Shown here in pieces: positions 25,121-34,072 of a stretch of DNA of 64,000 bases (the first letter of the stretch is position 1; the number at the start of each line of letters is the position of its first letter). The position numbers and the translations under genes were made by a program. Source of the stretch: Modestobacter marinus (GTDB lineage Bacteria; Actinomycetota; Actinomycetes; Mycobacteriales; Geodermatophilaceae); NCBI RefSeq assembly GCF_019799945.1, contig NZ_JABGCH010000023.1:1-64000 (forward strand), in the 5' to 3' direction. The notes under the pieces are model-generated. The model was not told the DNA's origin and searched no databases. It saw nothing but the letters and a program-made list of their open reading frames with translations.

Positions 25121-28100
25121 TCAGACGCGGCGCGACTGTGTCTTCTTGATCAGGTTCGCCGCCTTCGTCGGCGCGTCCTCACGAGCGGTGTAGATGCGAA
25201 GGATCTCCTTGCGAACCACGTCCAGGAAGGTGGCCGTGTCGGTGTGGGCCTTCGACGCCACGTTCTTCATCGCCTGCTTCATGTACGCCGGCCGGTTGTT
25301 GTGCGTCTCCTGCACGAGCGCGCGGAGCACCGGCGACGAGTTGTAGTGCGCGACCACCGCGGCCCCGTGGGGGTCGACGATGGAGCGGCGCACCTCGTTG
25401 CTGACCTCCAGCGCGCGGCGGTACTCGACAATGACCGCGTCGAGGTCGAGGCTCGCCATATAGAAGCGCAAGCCCCACTCCTGGGAACGAAGGTCCACGG
25501 CTCGCGCAGCGCCGACGATGGCCTTCTCCTCGTGGGTTGAGGAGAAGGTGTACTTGCGCGTCGACTCGAGCTCGATGCCGTAGCGTCGGAACGCCTGCGG
25601 AGCAAGCGCGATCCACTGCTGAAGCTTCTTGTACTTGAGCGTCCACTGCATGAACCCGACGCTCATGAACGCGCTGTCCCAGCTGTTGAGCGCGGTCAGC
25701 CTGCCGCCGGTCTCGACGTTCGACGCGCGCTGGACCATGTCGATGTCGTCGTCCGAGATGCTGAGCAGGCTCAGCCCGCGCAGCGCCACCGCGACGTCGT
25801 CCACGAACAGCCCCTTCGAGATGTAGCGCGTGTAGCCCTTCTTCACCGCGCGCATCTTGCTCAGCTGTGCGGCGTTGGGCGGCGTGAGATTCACCCGCTG
25901 CCACGAAGCCTGCACCTCCCGCAGCAGCTGCTGCTCGAGCTTGGCCAGACCACCCGTGGGGGCGGCGAAAGTGGCAGCGCCATCGCTCACCGGCGCCGAG
26001 CCGCTGGCAGACGGCGGCGGGGAGTTGGCGAACGACGACGAGATGCCTGCGGGGCCGCTCCACGTGGACGCAGCACCCGAGAGCGGCGCGAGGTCCAGGT
26101 GGAAATGGAGGATGAGCGGCGCAGGCCCGTGCCAGTTGAGCCCCGTAACCCGGCCGCCCGTCTTCCTCGCCTTGCCCACGAAGATGACGTGCTCGCGCCC
26201 AAGCGCGTGATTGACTACATCCGCGACGGAGAAGTCGTTGTAGATAACCCGCCACTGTGCGCTGACCGCGGTCGCCGCCTCGTGCAGCTTCTGCAGGAAG
26301 CGGATGGCCTCGTCCTTCGGGTAGAACCCGCGGTCGTCGAGGCCTTCGATGTAGAGGTCCAAGGAGAATCCGCGGTCGTTGAACTTCCCGCCACCGTGGC
26401 CGGGGTAGTTCGCGGCCTTCATGAATCTCTTGTATCGCTGGCGGAGCTCTTTCATGAAGCGGACCATGAGCGGCGCGACGGGAGAGGTCTTGCTGTCTTC
26501 GACCAGATCCGTCGACATCAGGGACACGGCGCTTGTGGGCGGCTCGTGGGATCCCAGCGACTTGACCCCGCGAGACCCACCCTGGAATCCCATGTTCTCG
26601 CGGCGGCTCACCATCCACGCCCGACCAAGGACGTCGAGGGTGAACTTCCCTTGACCGACCTTGTTGCCCCAGCGTTTGCGCGCACCTTCCAGCGTCTCGC
26701 GGTAGTCACCGAGCAGCCACTGCGTCATCTTCTCGGGCGTGGGGGATCCGTTGCGCCGCTTCGACCACTCGGCGCCAAGCGACGTGGCGAAGGAGACGAT
26801 GTTCGACGGGACGTCGCCGGAGTCCTCGGCTTCCCAGCTCTCGACGAACGGCGTCTCACCGATGCCCAGCTCCGCCTCCATCGCGAGGTCGTCCTGCCTG
26901 AACGACTCGGCCTCCCCGCCCTCGACGGACATGGTCTCGAGGTCACCTTCGAGGTCTCCCTCGAAGTCAGCCTCGGCCTCGCGGCCAGCGCCGCACTCGG
27001 GGCAGATGCCCTCGTGCTCGGCGGCGAGGCGGTCTTCCTCGAGCTCCCCGCTGTCATGGTCGGCCTCATACTGGCCGCCGTCCTCGGAGTCCATCCCGGG
27101 GTCGTAGCCTTCGAAACGGTCCTCGACTTCGATCGCCTCGCGGAATGGGCTGAGCGTGCTCATCGGCTGGCGGCCGTTCGCGGCCAGCAACTTGGTCCGC
27201 ACCCCTACGCCGCCATCACCCTCAACCTCACCCGCCCCGCCGTACTCCTCGCCCGCCCAGCTCGGAGTGGCCTCCCAGGCAGTCTGCGCCGGGGGGTGGA
27301 CCTCGCCGTCCCAGGTAGCTTCGCCGTCCGCGTCGAGCGACTCGAGTTCCGCCTCCCCGAAGGCGTCCCCCTCGTCGTAGCTCGCCCACGCCTCGCCTTC
27401 GGCGTTCTTCCCGGCGGGGGGCGGACCAATACTCTCCGCCCACTGCACGGGCTCCCTCGGCCAGGAGAAGATGGTGCGTGGCGCCTCCCCGGTGCCGGCG
27501 TCCTCGCGCGCCGGCGCGCGGGCGGTCAGCCGGGCGCGGGCGGCGATCCGAGCCATGTCGAGGCCGCCGGGGTCCCAGTGGGCGTTGTCCGGGACGTCCT
27601 TGTGCCCGCAAACGCCGTTGAAGTTGCGCCACTGCTCGGCCGACATGCGGCAGGCGGACCGCAGCCCGTAGCAGCGTTCGGTGCCGGCCGGCCGGACGTT
27701 GCCCAGGTCGATGGGCACCAGCCGGGCGACGGGCGCGAGCACTCGGTCGGCGAGCCACTCCAGGACGTCGGGCGGCGCGCCGGCCATGTCCTTCGCGAAG
27801 CCCCAGAGCTCCACCTGCACGGCCTGTCTGCGGTTGGTGTGCACGCTGCCGGGTCGGGCCAGCGCGAACGCCGACCGGTCGAGCGGGATCGTCTGCAGGA
27901 GCAGGTCCGCCGTCGGCATGGCCCACAGGTGCGGCGGCTGCCGGTGACGTGCGGCCAGCCGGCGGAAGTCGGCCGCGCTCGGCCTGCCCTCTACCGTGTG
28001 GAACACGAACCGCCACGGACCCCCCACGTACACCCCACCCCGGGAGCGCGGGTTGGCCACCCGTTCAGCGCCGGGCACCCACAACTGCCCGGCCACGCTC

Positions 28101-28264
28101 GGCGGCGCGAGCAGCTCGCCGGACGGCGCCAGCACCTCGTGGCCGCGTTCGAGGGCTGACTCGTCCTCGTCCTCGTGCAGCCACGCCTCGTCCTCCTGCA
28201 GCTGGACCTCGGCGGTGCTCGGTGTCGCCCCCGCTGCCCAGGTGCTCTCCCAGACGGCCGACAC
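25121..28264 (-). CDS. giant multi-domain peptidoglycan-hydrolase-like protein
   Basis: This 1047-residue protein has three enzyme-like regions. About 85-245 resembles an amidase_2/PGRP fold (WRFVFHTVEGRP, QTIPLDRSAFAL, VHTNRRQAVQVELWGF, NGVCGHKDVPDNAHWDPGGL). About 246-480 is acidic, with a CPECG pair and GIGETPFVESWEAE. About 610-745 looks M15-like, i.e. DD-carboxypeptidase-type (RGFSLDLYIEGLDDRGFYP, PAPLILHFHLDLAP). About 790-1047 looks lysozyme-like (NVETGGRLTALNSWDSAFMS, GFMQWTLKYKKLQQWI). An internal ATG at 27164 (MSTLSPFREAIE) resembles the N-terminus of the cluster's first gene, suggesting fusion of two proteins. GTG 28264 lies 6 nt after the upstream gene's stop. No signal peptide. 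Domain calls rest on motif resemblance. Confidence 0.6.
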   Translation of the reverse strand: MSAVWESTWAAGATPSTAEVQLQEDEAWLHEDEDESALERGHEVLAPSGELLAPPSVAGQLWVPGAERVANPRSRGGVYVGGPWRFVFHTVEGRPSAADFRRLAARHRQPPHLWAMPTADLLLQTIPLDRSAFALARPGSVHTNRRQAVQVELWGFAKDMAGAPPDVLEWLADRVLAPVARLVPIDLGNVRPAGTERCYGLRSACRMSAEQWRNFNGVCGHKDVPDNAHWDPGGLDMARIAARARLTARAPAREDAGTGEAPRTIFSWPREPVQWAESIGPPPAGKNAEGEAWASYDEGDAFGEAELESLDADGEATWDGEVHPPAQTAWEATPSWAGEEYGGAGEVEGDGGVGVRTKLLAANGRQPMSTLSPFREAIEVEDRFEGYDPGMDSEDGGQYEADHDSGELEEDRLAAEHEGICPECGAGREAEADFEGDLEGDLETMSVEGGEAESFRQDDLAMEAELGIGETPFVESWEAEDSGDVPSNIVSFATSLGAEWSKRRNGSPTPEKMTQWLLGDYRETLEGARKRWGNKVGQGKFTLDVLGRAWMVSRRENMGFQGGSRGVKSLGSHEPPTSAVSLMSTDLVEDSKTSPVAPLMVRFMKELRQRYKRFMKAANYPGHGGGKFNDRGFSLDLYIEGLDDRGFYPKDEAIRFLQKLHEAATAVSAQWRVIYNDFSVADVVNHALGREHVIFVGKARKTGGRVTGLNWHGPAPLILHFHLDLAPLSGAASTWSGPAGISSSFANSPPPSASGSAPVSDGAATFAAPTGGLAKLEQQLLREVQASWQRVNLTPPNAAQLSKMRAVKKGYTRYISKGLFVDDVAVALRGLSLLSISDDDIDMVQRASNVETGGRLTALNSWDSAFMSVGFMQWTLKYKKLQQWIALAPQAFRRYGIELESTRKYTFSSTHEEKAIVGAARAVDLRSQEWGLRFYMASLDLDAVIVEYRRALEVSNEVRRSIVDPHGAAVVAHYNSSPVLRALVQETHNNRPAYMKQAMKNVASKAHTDTATFLDVVRKEILRIYTAREDAPTKAANLIKKTQSRRV

Positions 28265-28270
28265 GGTGGA

Positions 28271-29569
28271 TCAGCCCGGTCGCACGGTCTCGGCACCGCC
28301 CGACCGTGGGGCCGGTGCGTAGGTCCGCCCCTCGACCGCCGGCGCGACCGGACGCCGACCGTCCGTTCCACCGGGCGTGGGGAGGCGCAGCGGCTGGCGG
28401 TCGGTGAGGACGGCGGTGGCGGTGACGCGCTCCTTGATCCGCTCGCCCGTGGCGGACTGCCACTGGTTGATCAGGTCCCGCATCTCCTTGCCCAGCGCGC
28501 CGTTCGGGTCGAAGAGCGTCGCCGCGGCCGCGTCGTCGTCGAAGGAGCCGATCTCGATCGCCCGCAGCACGCTGGACATGGGCTCCGCCAGGTCGAAGAG
28601 CTCCCTGGCCCGTTGCGCCGGCCGCAACCCGACCCGCTCCGCGATCATGGCCAGGCGTTCCGACGGGTGGGACGCCTGCGCCTTCAAGTCGGCGACGATG
28701 GGGGTGTCGGACAGCAGGGTGAGGTGGAACCAGCTCAGCGTCGTCACGTAGGCAAACTCCTCGCGGGCGAGCAGCCCGCCACGCCGGCGGTGGTTGAGCA
28801 TGTCGGCGAGCGCGCGGCAGAGCGTCGCGATGTAGGCCTCGTCCGTCGGCTTGGCGCCGGAGGTGTTGGTGAAGTGCTCCAGACCGAGCCAGACCTGCCG
28901 GAGCAGCTCGGACCACTTGGACCGGAAGTCGGTGTTGACCCCGGCCCCGACGTCGGCCTTCCACGGTGTGTCCGGAGTCGGCGGCGCCCACCGTGCCGGG
29001 ATGGGGTGGGGGAGATCGAACCCGAACATCCGCCAGTAGGCGTTGCGGCGATTCACCCGGGCCTGCGGGCGCAACTCACTCGTGACGCCGGCGATCGAGA
29101 AGAGCGGGGGGTCGCGGAAGAAGAGCTCCTCGGTGGCTCGCACCCACTTGACCGACTCGGGGGACAGCTGTCCCAGGGTCTCGCCGACGACCAGCCGCCG
29201 CACCACCTCGGCGAACACCTCCAGCGCCCCGGTGCTCTCGATCAGGTACGCGTACATCAGGTGGTGCCACAGCAGCCCCGGCCCGGCCGGCGGGATCGTC
29301 TGGTCCCGGTACCTGTCCACGTCCGCGAGGTCGATGCCGGAAGGCAGCAGCGACGCGGGCGGGAGCTGCTGGGGAAGGTCCAGGGCGTCGACGATGAAGG
29401 CGCCACCGATCGAGGGGGGTCGGGTCGACACCGACCCGATCGGCAGCGGGGGGACCAGCGCCGCGGCCTGCCACGCCTCGTCGAGCCACCTGCTGAGCTG
29501 CACAGGGTGGACGAGGAAGACCTGCTCGCGGCGGGCCGGCCCCAGGAGCTTCGCCAGGTTGAGGAACAC
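28271..29569 (-). CDS. hypothetical protein of the hydrolase cluster (432 aa)
   Basis: I do not recognise a family. The protein is largely helical and soluble, starting MFLNLAKLLGPARREQVFLV, with a conserved-looking core (GPGLLWHHLMYAYLIESTGA, VFAEVVRRLVVGETLGQLS, NRRNAYWRMFGFDLPHPIP, LLAREEFAYVTTLSWFHLTL). The C-terminal ~60 residues are Pro/Gly/Arg-rich. No signal peptide or TM. GTG 29569 follows the previous stop by 16 nt and its own stop is 6 nt before the giant protein, so it is part of one transcription unit. It could be a chaperone/adaptor or loading protein for its large neighbour, but that is guesswork from position. Confidence 0.75.
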   Translation of the reverse strand: MFLNLAKLLGPARREQVFLVHPVQLSRWLDEAWQAAALVPPLPIGSVSTRPPSIGGAFIVDALDLPQQLPPASLLPSGIDLADVDRYRDQTIPPAGPGLLWHHLMYAYLIESTGALEVFAEVVRRLVVGETLGQLSPESVKWVRATEELFFRDPPLFSIAGVTSELRPQARVNRRNAYWRMFGFDLPHPIPARWAPPTPDTPWKADVGAGVNTDFRSKWSELLRQVWLGLEHFTNTSGAKPTDEAYIATLCRALADMLNHRRRGGLLAREEFAYVTTLSWFHLTLLSDTPIVADLKAQASHPSERLAMIAERVGLRPAQRARELFDLAEPMSSVLRAIEIGSFDDDAAAATLFDPNGALGKEMRDLINQWQSATGERIKERVTATAVLTDRQPLRLPTPGGTDGRRPVAPAVEGRTYAPAPRSGGAETVRPG

Positions 29570-29585
29570 GGGACTGACCTCCAGG

Positions 29586-30200
29586 TCACTCGGCGGGGGC
29601 GGGAACGATGGCGGCGAGCCGAGGACCGAGGGCGACGAGCGGTCCGGTGCGTCCGCCCAGCCCGATCATCGACTCGATCGCGCTGCCCCGGGCTGTGCGC
29701 TTGGGCTCCAGACGCGCCGAGCGCGCCCGGTAGCCGTACTCGTCCGGCTCCTCGCGTCCGCCGCGGATGACCCGCACGGTCTCCTCGACCGGCACGGGGT
29801 AGTCAGCGGTGGCTGGGGCGCGCAGCTCCACGTACGTGACCTCGCGCTTCGGATCGTCGGGCAGGCCGTACAGGTGGATCACCGGGCGGTTGGCGTCCCA
29901 GCTGGCGGTGAAGGTCGGGACGTCGAACTCGTCGCCGTTCGTACGGCTCACCCGGCCCATCAGCGTGCCGAGGGCCCGGTACCCGAAGTCGACCCGCTGC
30001 CGTCGGGCACGGCTCTCCTCGTCCTCCGTGGTCGGCGGGGGACGTCGTCCGTCGGCCAGCTCCCGGATCGCCTCGGTGAACTGCTGGACGAGGTAGGTGA
30101 TCTGCTCGTCCGCGCGCCCGTTGCCCTGCTCGTTGCCCTGCTCGTTGCCCTGCTCGTCGCCCTGCGCGGCGTCCGCGGGCGGCTGGTCGTCGTCGGCCAT
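29586..30200 (-). CDS. hypothetical protein with EQGN repeat (204 aa)
   Basis: No family is recognised. The N-terminus MADDDQPPADAAQGDEQGN is acidic with three EQGN-type repeats. A helix follows (ITYLVQQFTEAIRELADGR), then a beta-rich middle (DVPTFTASWDANRPVIHLYG, EVTYVELRAPATADYPVPVE, TVRVIRGGREEPDEYGYRAR) and a C-terminal patch ARGSAIESMIGLGGRTGPLV. ATG 30200 has AGGAGGAG upstream. It is 25 nt after the metalloprotease-like gene and 16 nt before the 432-aa gene. A binding or structural role is conceivable; not established. Confidence 0.72.
   Translation of the reverse strand: MADDDQPPADAAQGDEQGNEQGNEQGNGRADEQITYLVQQFTEAIRELADGRRPPPTTEDEESRARRQRVDFGYRALGTLMGRVSRTNGDEFDVPTFTASWDANRPVIHLYGLPDDPKREVTYVELRAPATADYPVPVEETVRVIRGGREEPDEYGYRARSARLEPKRTARGSAIESMIGLGGRTGPLVALGPRLAAIVPAPAE
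30121..30156 (+). repeat. 12-bp tandem repeat (x3) in coding sequence
   Basis: TTGCCCTGCTCG is repeated three times perfectly, followed by a degenerate fourth copy. It encodes the EQGN repeats on the minus strand. In-frame slippage could change the repeat number without frameshift. Confidence 0.8.
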
Positions 30201-30225
30201 TGCGTTCTCCTCCTGCCGAGGCTGA

Positions 30226-31485
30226 CTACGCCGCGACCGCGGCGCGTGGACTGGAGTCGGCGCCGAGGTCCGAGACCCACGCCCGCAGACGGGCGCGGTG
30301 CTCGGCGGCGTGCGCGGGGTCGGTGACGCTGCGCGCCGCCAGCACGGCGAGGATCCGCAGCGAGTCGCGCCGGCGCAGGTACGACGAGGTCAGCAGCGAC
30401 CCGCCGGCCTGCTGCTCGAGATCGCGCAGCGCCTGGGGGTGGACCCGCTGTGGGTCGAGCACCCTGGCCAGGGACGCGCCGCCGAAGGCCCGCATCGGCC
30501 GCTTCGTGCAGACGTCGACGACCTCGTCGAGAGCCTCGAGGCTACGGGCGGTGACGGCGGCCACCGGACCGCCCACGGAGTCCGGCGGGTGGCGACGGAG
30601 CCAGGCCGTGCCGACGTCGTCCCAGGGGCCGGAGCCGAACCAGCGGCGGCACAGAGCCACGTTGAACTGCACCCGGATCCAGGCGAACGGGTGCGGGTCG
30701 CCCAGCCGGATCCGGTACACCGCCTCGGTCGGCCCGTCGACGACGTTGGCGAGTGCCGAGACCGGCACCCAGCCGGCCTGCGCGAAGGCGTGCACGTCGG
30801 CGGCCACCTCACCGGCCCAGGAGCGCCACAGCGCGGCGACCTGCCGGGAGCGGGGGGCCAGGACGGAGTGGAGGGTGTCGGCCAGCTCGCCGTTCCACCC
30901 GGTCAGGTGCCCGACCTGGTGGCCGGTCTCGTGCAGCAGCGCGGTCGGGAAGGACAGGTTGTGGCGGGTCAGTTTGATCGCGGCCGCGGGGGAGGGGTGC
31001 GCGGAGTCCCACAGGCGGATCCCGGCGCGCAGGATGGAGGCGCCGAGCCCCTTGTCCACGTACGTGAGGGCAGGCGGGGAGGACAGGCCCAGCGGCCGCA
31101 GCGAGGTGGCCATCGAGTCGCCGGCCAGCGTGTCGAAGCCCCGCAGCAGCGCTCGCAGGGTCGGGTTCGTGCGGGTGTTCACCGCGTCGCCGTAAAAGTC
31201 CAGCACCGTCTCGGCCTGCAGATAGCGACGTCGCAGCCGCAGCACGCCGGTGCGGACGGCGTCCGGCGACGCCCCGGCGGCCGCCTGGCGCTCCAGCGCC
31301 CGGGCCTCCAGGGCGACAGCGGCGACGACCGCGGCCAACCGGTCGCGGACCCCCTGCTGCAGGTAGGCCTCCAGCCCGGCCCACGCCTCCGGCGCGGCCA
31401 CGGCGTCGAGGTCGGCCAGCGCCTCGACGGCCAGCCGCCAGTGGGTCAGCTCGGCCAGTGTCTGCCGCGTCGAGACGTCAGGCAC
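30226..31485 (-). CDS. HETGH zinc-metallopeptidase-like protein
   Basis: This 419-residue soluble protein carries a zinc-metalloprotease motif: LLHETGHQVGHLTGWNGEL (HETGH at 185-189), followed 37 residues later by WAGEVAADVHAFAQAG with Glu226 as plausible third ligand, the gluzincin arrangement. Other blocks are DFYGDAVNTRTNPTLRALL, TYVDKGLGASILRAGIRLWD and AWIRVQFNVALCRRWFGSG. I cannot place it in a named peptidase family. GTG 31485 overlaps the preceding gene's end by 8 nt (GTGCCTGA), so the two are translationally coupled. It could mature, release or regulate the large proteins of the cluster, or be an effector itself; both are inference. Confidence 0.7.
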   Translation of the reverse strand: MPDVSTRQTLAELTHWRLAVEALADLDAVAAPEAWAGLEAYLQQGVRDRLAAVVAAVALEARALERQAAAGASPDAVRTGVLRLRRRYLQAETVLDFYGDAVNTRTNPTLRALLRGFDTLAGDSMATSLRPLGLSSPPALTYVDKGLGASILRAGIRLWDSAHPSPAAAIKLTRHNLSFPTALLHETGHQVGHLTGWNGELADTLHSVLAPRSRQVAALWRSWAGEVAADVHAFAQAGWVPVSALANVVDGPTEAVYRIRLGDPHPFAWIRVQFNVALCRRWFGSGPWDDVGTAWLRRHPPDSVGGPVAAVTARSLEALDEVVDVCTKRPMRAFGGASLARVLDPQRVHPQALRDLEQQAGGSLLTSSYLRRRDSLRILAVLAARSVTDPAHAAEHRARLRAWVSDLGADSSPRAAVAA

Positions 31486-33730
31486 GACCGGTGCCCGGGC
31501 GGATGCTCATCGTCGGCTCGCCGGGCACACCCCCCGCCAGGGCGGCGCGATCGGCGAAGGGGAAGGCGAAGGCCAGCGTGATGCCCGGTGCCGGGTCCTT
31601 GGCGGCGGCGGCGAGCGTCGCCGCGGCCTCGGGCAGCCGCGCGGCGACCACCCGCTCGACGGCTGCGGCCAGCTGCGCCGCCAGCCGGACGCTGCCGCCC
31701 TCCGGCAGGGTGATGCCCTGCCGCGTCAGCACGCGAGCCAGCCGGGCGGCGATGGCCCGCTGCCGGGCCGGCCCAACGAGACGCCGCACCGCGGCCACCA
31801 CCACCGCGTGCCGGCGACGCGCCAGCTCACCGGCCAGGAGATGGGCCAGCCGTTCGCTCACCAGCACCGACAGCACCAGCTGCGGTGCCGGACCGGTCAG
31901 ATCCAGCTGGAGTCCGAACCGGCGGCGACGGCGCACCGGCCGTCCGGCGACGCGAAGGCGGACGATCCGTCGACCGGTACGGCCGGGCCGACGTAGCCCG
32001 CTGGGTAGCCCGGCCCAGCCGCGACGGGGGCCGGGCAGCCAGCCTTCGTCCTCCAGCTCGGAGAACTGCAGCGCGCCGACCGCGGGCGACTCGCCGTCGG
32101 CCTCGAAGGCGGCCAGGTGCCCCAGCTGGCCGCCGGGCAGCAGCTCGTACGTGGTCACCTCCGCGGGAACCGGCCACGCGGTGACGCCCTCGTCGAGCAG
32201 ACGCTCCTCCAGCGTGTCCCCCTCCCGGAAGATCACCGAGCGCGCCATGAGCCGGCTGATGGTCACCGGCCGCACGGCGCTGTAGGTGCGGTACCGGCGA
32301 CGGACGCCGGCGCCCCGCGGCATCGGCACCCAGATCCCGCGCTCCTGCTCCTCCGCCTCGCCGTCGTCCAGCCCGGTGCGCAGCACCCGCGCGGGGAAGT
32401 GGCGGACGGCGGCCTCCTCGAACGCCTCCTGCACCGCGGCCTCGAGCAGCAGCTCCTGCTCCAGCGAGGCCTCCGGTAGGGACAGCACCTCACGGAGGGT
32501 GTCCTCGGCGGCGGCGACAAGCGCCTCGGCCCCGATCGTGTCGCGTGCCTCGGCCTCCAGCCCGAGCAGCCGGAGCCCGGCGTTGGCCACGTGCTGCGAG
32601 AGCGGCTGGGCCACCTGGGCGCCGACCATCGGCCGGATGAGATCGGCCAGCAGCTTGGCAATGAACCCGACGATCTTCTGCCGGCCGATGACCTTGACGC
32701 CGAGCTTGACCAGCGGCATGGCCGCCATGACCACGGGGATGAACTGCTCCATCTCCGCGGTCGGGTCGGCCCCCGCCTCCGCCTCTCTGAGCTGCCGGGC
32801 CAGCCGCTGGCGCGCCTCGTCGAGCGCCTCGAGGGCCGAACCGCCGTCCCGGCTGGCGGTCGCCTCGTCCTCGAAGAGCGCGAGCGGTGCGGCCGCCGCG
32901 GCCTCGCCCGGGGCGAGGACCGCCTCGGCCAGGGCGGCGTCGAACCGTTCGCCGAGGCTGGTGACAGTGCCTTCGGCTTCGTCCGCGACCTCACCGACGC
33001 CGGGGATCCGGCCGGCCAGCCGACGGGCCGCCGGCTGCAGTGCCGGCGGGAGGGAGCCGACCGCCTTGGCCAGCACGCGCTGGAGCAGCGGGCGGACCAG
33101 CTTGCGCAGCAGCGCGAACACGCGGCCGACGGGCAGCAGCTTGCCGGCCATGGCGATGCCGCGCTTGGCCAACTTCGCCACGCCCTTGACCGCCTTCGCG
33201 GCCTTGCGCACCAGCTTGCCGAGGAACTGCTCCTGAACGTCGACCGGGCCGCCGAGACCCTCGTCCTGAACGGCACTCCCGACCATGGCCTCCAGCTCCC
33301 CCTCGGAGACGGCGTCCACCGGCCGGTCGGCGTAGTGCTCCTCCAGCTGCGCGAGCCGATGGTCGGCCTCGGCGGCGAGGGCCTCGAGCCACTGCTCGAC
33401 CTCGCCGGCGGCCAGGCGCCCGCCGTCCGCCTCGTGGCTCCACGTGCCCGCCGAGCGCAGGTGCCGGCCGGCCGCCTCATCGACGAGGGCCTCGAGCGCC
33501 TCGGTGAACTCCTCGTCCTCGAGCTCGGCCGCGAGCGCCCCCACCGCCTCGGCCTCGAGCTCCTCCTCGCCCACGGTGGCCAATGCCTCGGCGAAGGGCG
33601 TCTCGAGCAGGGCGGACACAGGAGTCTCCCGCACGGACGCGGTGGGTGCCTCGACCTCGGGAACGGAGAACGGCGAGACGAGGAGCTCACCAGCGGATCC
33701 GTACGGGGTCTCCGTCTCGAAGACGCTCAT
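31478..33730 (-). CDS. large hypothetical protein with SPF/ETPF N-terminal motifs
   Basis: This ~750-residue protein is the first gene of the cluster. The N-terminus (MSVFETETPYGSAGELLVSP, then PVSALLETPFAEAL) has repeated ETP/SPF tetrads; similar motifs occur in the giant hydrolase-like protein four genes downstream. The middle is alanine/glutamate-rich helix with amphipathic or hydrophobic segments (FLGKLVRKAAKAVKGVAKLA, LLPVGRVFALLRKLVRPLLQ, FIPVVMAAMPLVKLGVKVIG), which could insert in or line membranes. The C-terminal part holds arginine-rich beta-like sequence (IVRLRVAGRPVRRRRRFGLQ). No signal peptide or enzyme motif. ATG 33730 has GGAGG upstream and is preferred over the in-frame start at 33784. 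Confidence 0.72.
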   Translation of the reverse strand: MSVFETETPYGSAGELLVSPFSVPEVEAPTASVRETPVSALLETPFAEALATVGEEELEAEAVGALAAELEDEEFTEALEALVDEAAGRHLRSAGTWSHEADGGRLAAGEVEQWLEALAAEADHRLAQLEEHYADRPVDAVSEGELEAMVGSAVQDEGLGGPVDVQEQFLGKLVRKAAKAVKGVAKLAKRGIAMAGKLLPVGRVFALLRKLVRPLLQRVLAKAVGSLPPALQPAARRLAGRIPGVGEVADEAEGTVTSLGERFDAALAEAVLAPGEAAAAAPLALFEDEATASRDGGSALEALDEARQRLARQLREAEAGADPTAEMEQFIPVVMAAMPLVKLGVKVIGRQKIVGFIAKLLADLIRPMVGAQVAQPLSQHVANAGLRLLGLEAEARDTIGAEALVAAAEDTLREVLSLPEASLEQELLLEAAVQEAFEEAAVRHFPARVLRTGLDDGEAEEQERGIWVPMPRGAGVRRRYRTYSAVRPVTISRLMARSVIFREGDTLEERLLDEGVTAWPVPAEVTTYELLPGGQLGHLAAFEADGESPAVGALQFSELEDEGWLPGPRRGWAGLPSGLRRPGRTGRRIVRLRVAGRPVRRRRRFGLQLDLTGPAPQLVLSVLVSERLAHLLAGELARRRHAVVVAAVRRLVGPARQRAIAARLARVLTRQGITLPEGGSVRLAAQLAAAVERVVAARLPEAAATLAAAAKDPAPGITLAFAFPFADRAALAGGVPGEPTMSIRPGTGRA

Positions 33731-34072
33731 GGCCACCTCCGCGCACACCGGGACTGGGCGACCAGCCTCTCGGTGGGCTGTCACCCGAGCGTCACCGATC
33801 CGTCACCAGATCAGGGACCCGGCGGCACCGGCGTCGTCGGCGCGGCTGTGTCCGCTCACGGAAGGACCAGGGTCGCACCCGGCAGTGCGGGCGTACGTCT
33901 GGGGGATGTGCGCCGCGCGCGGCGTCGACTACGCGCCGGCTGGGAAGTTGGGGCTTCGGAGGCGGCCTTACCCCTACCCAACAGAGTCAACCAAAGTCAG
34001 GGCAGTCCCGTCAGCGGGTGCCTGGCGCATGGGGGACTCGGCCGGAAGCGATGAAGGCATCCAGGACAGGCC
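33731..34072. other. upstream region of the hydrolase cluster
   Basis: No gene is seen. The stretch must hold the promoter of the minus-strand cluster; no clear -35/-10 pair can be singled out by eye. It leads into an integrase remnant. Confidence 0.35.

Noticed and set aside
26099-28159. 686-codon plus-strand open frame over the giant hydrolase-like gene
   Set aside because: No recognisable domain; the minus-strand frame carries the hydrolase-like motifs and good spacing to its neighbours.
23406-33730. complete type VI, extracellular contractile or type VII secretion system
   Set aside because: No sheath, tube, baseplate, AAA loader, EccC or WXG100 protein can be found in the window; only effector-like proteins are visible.
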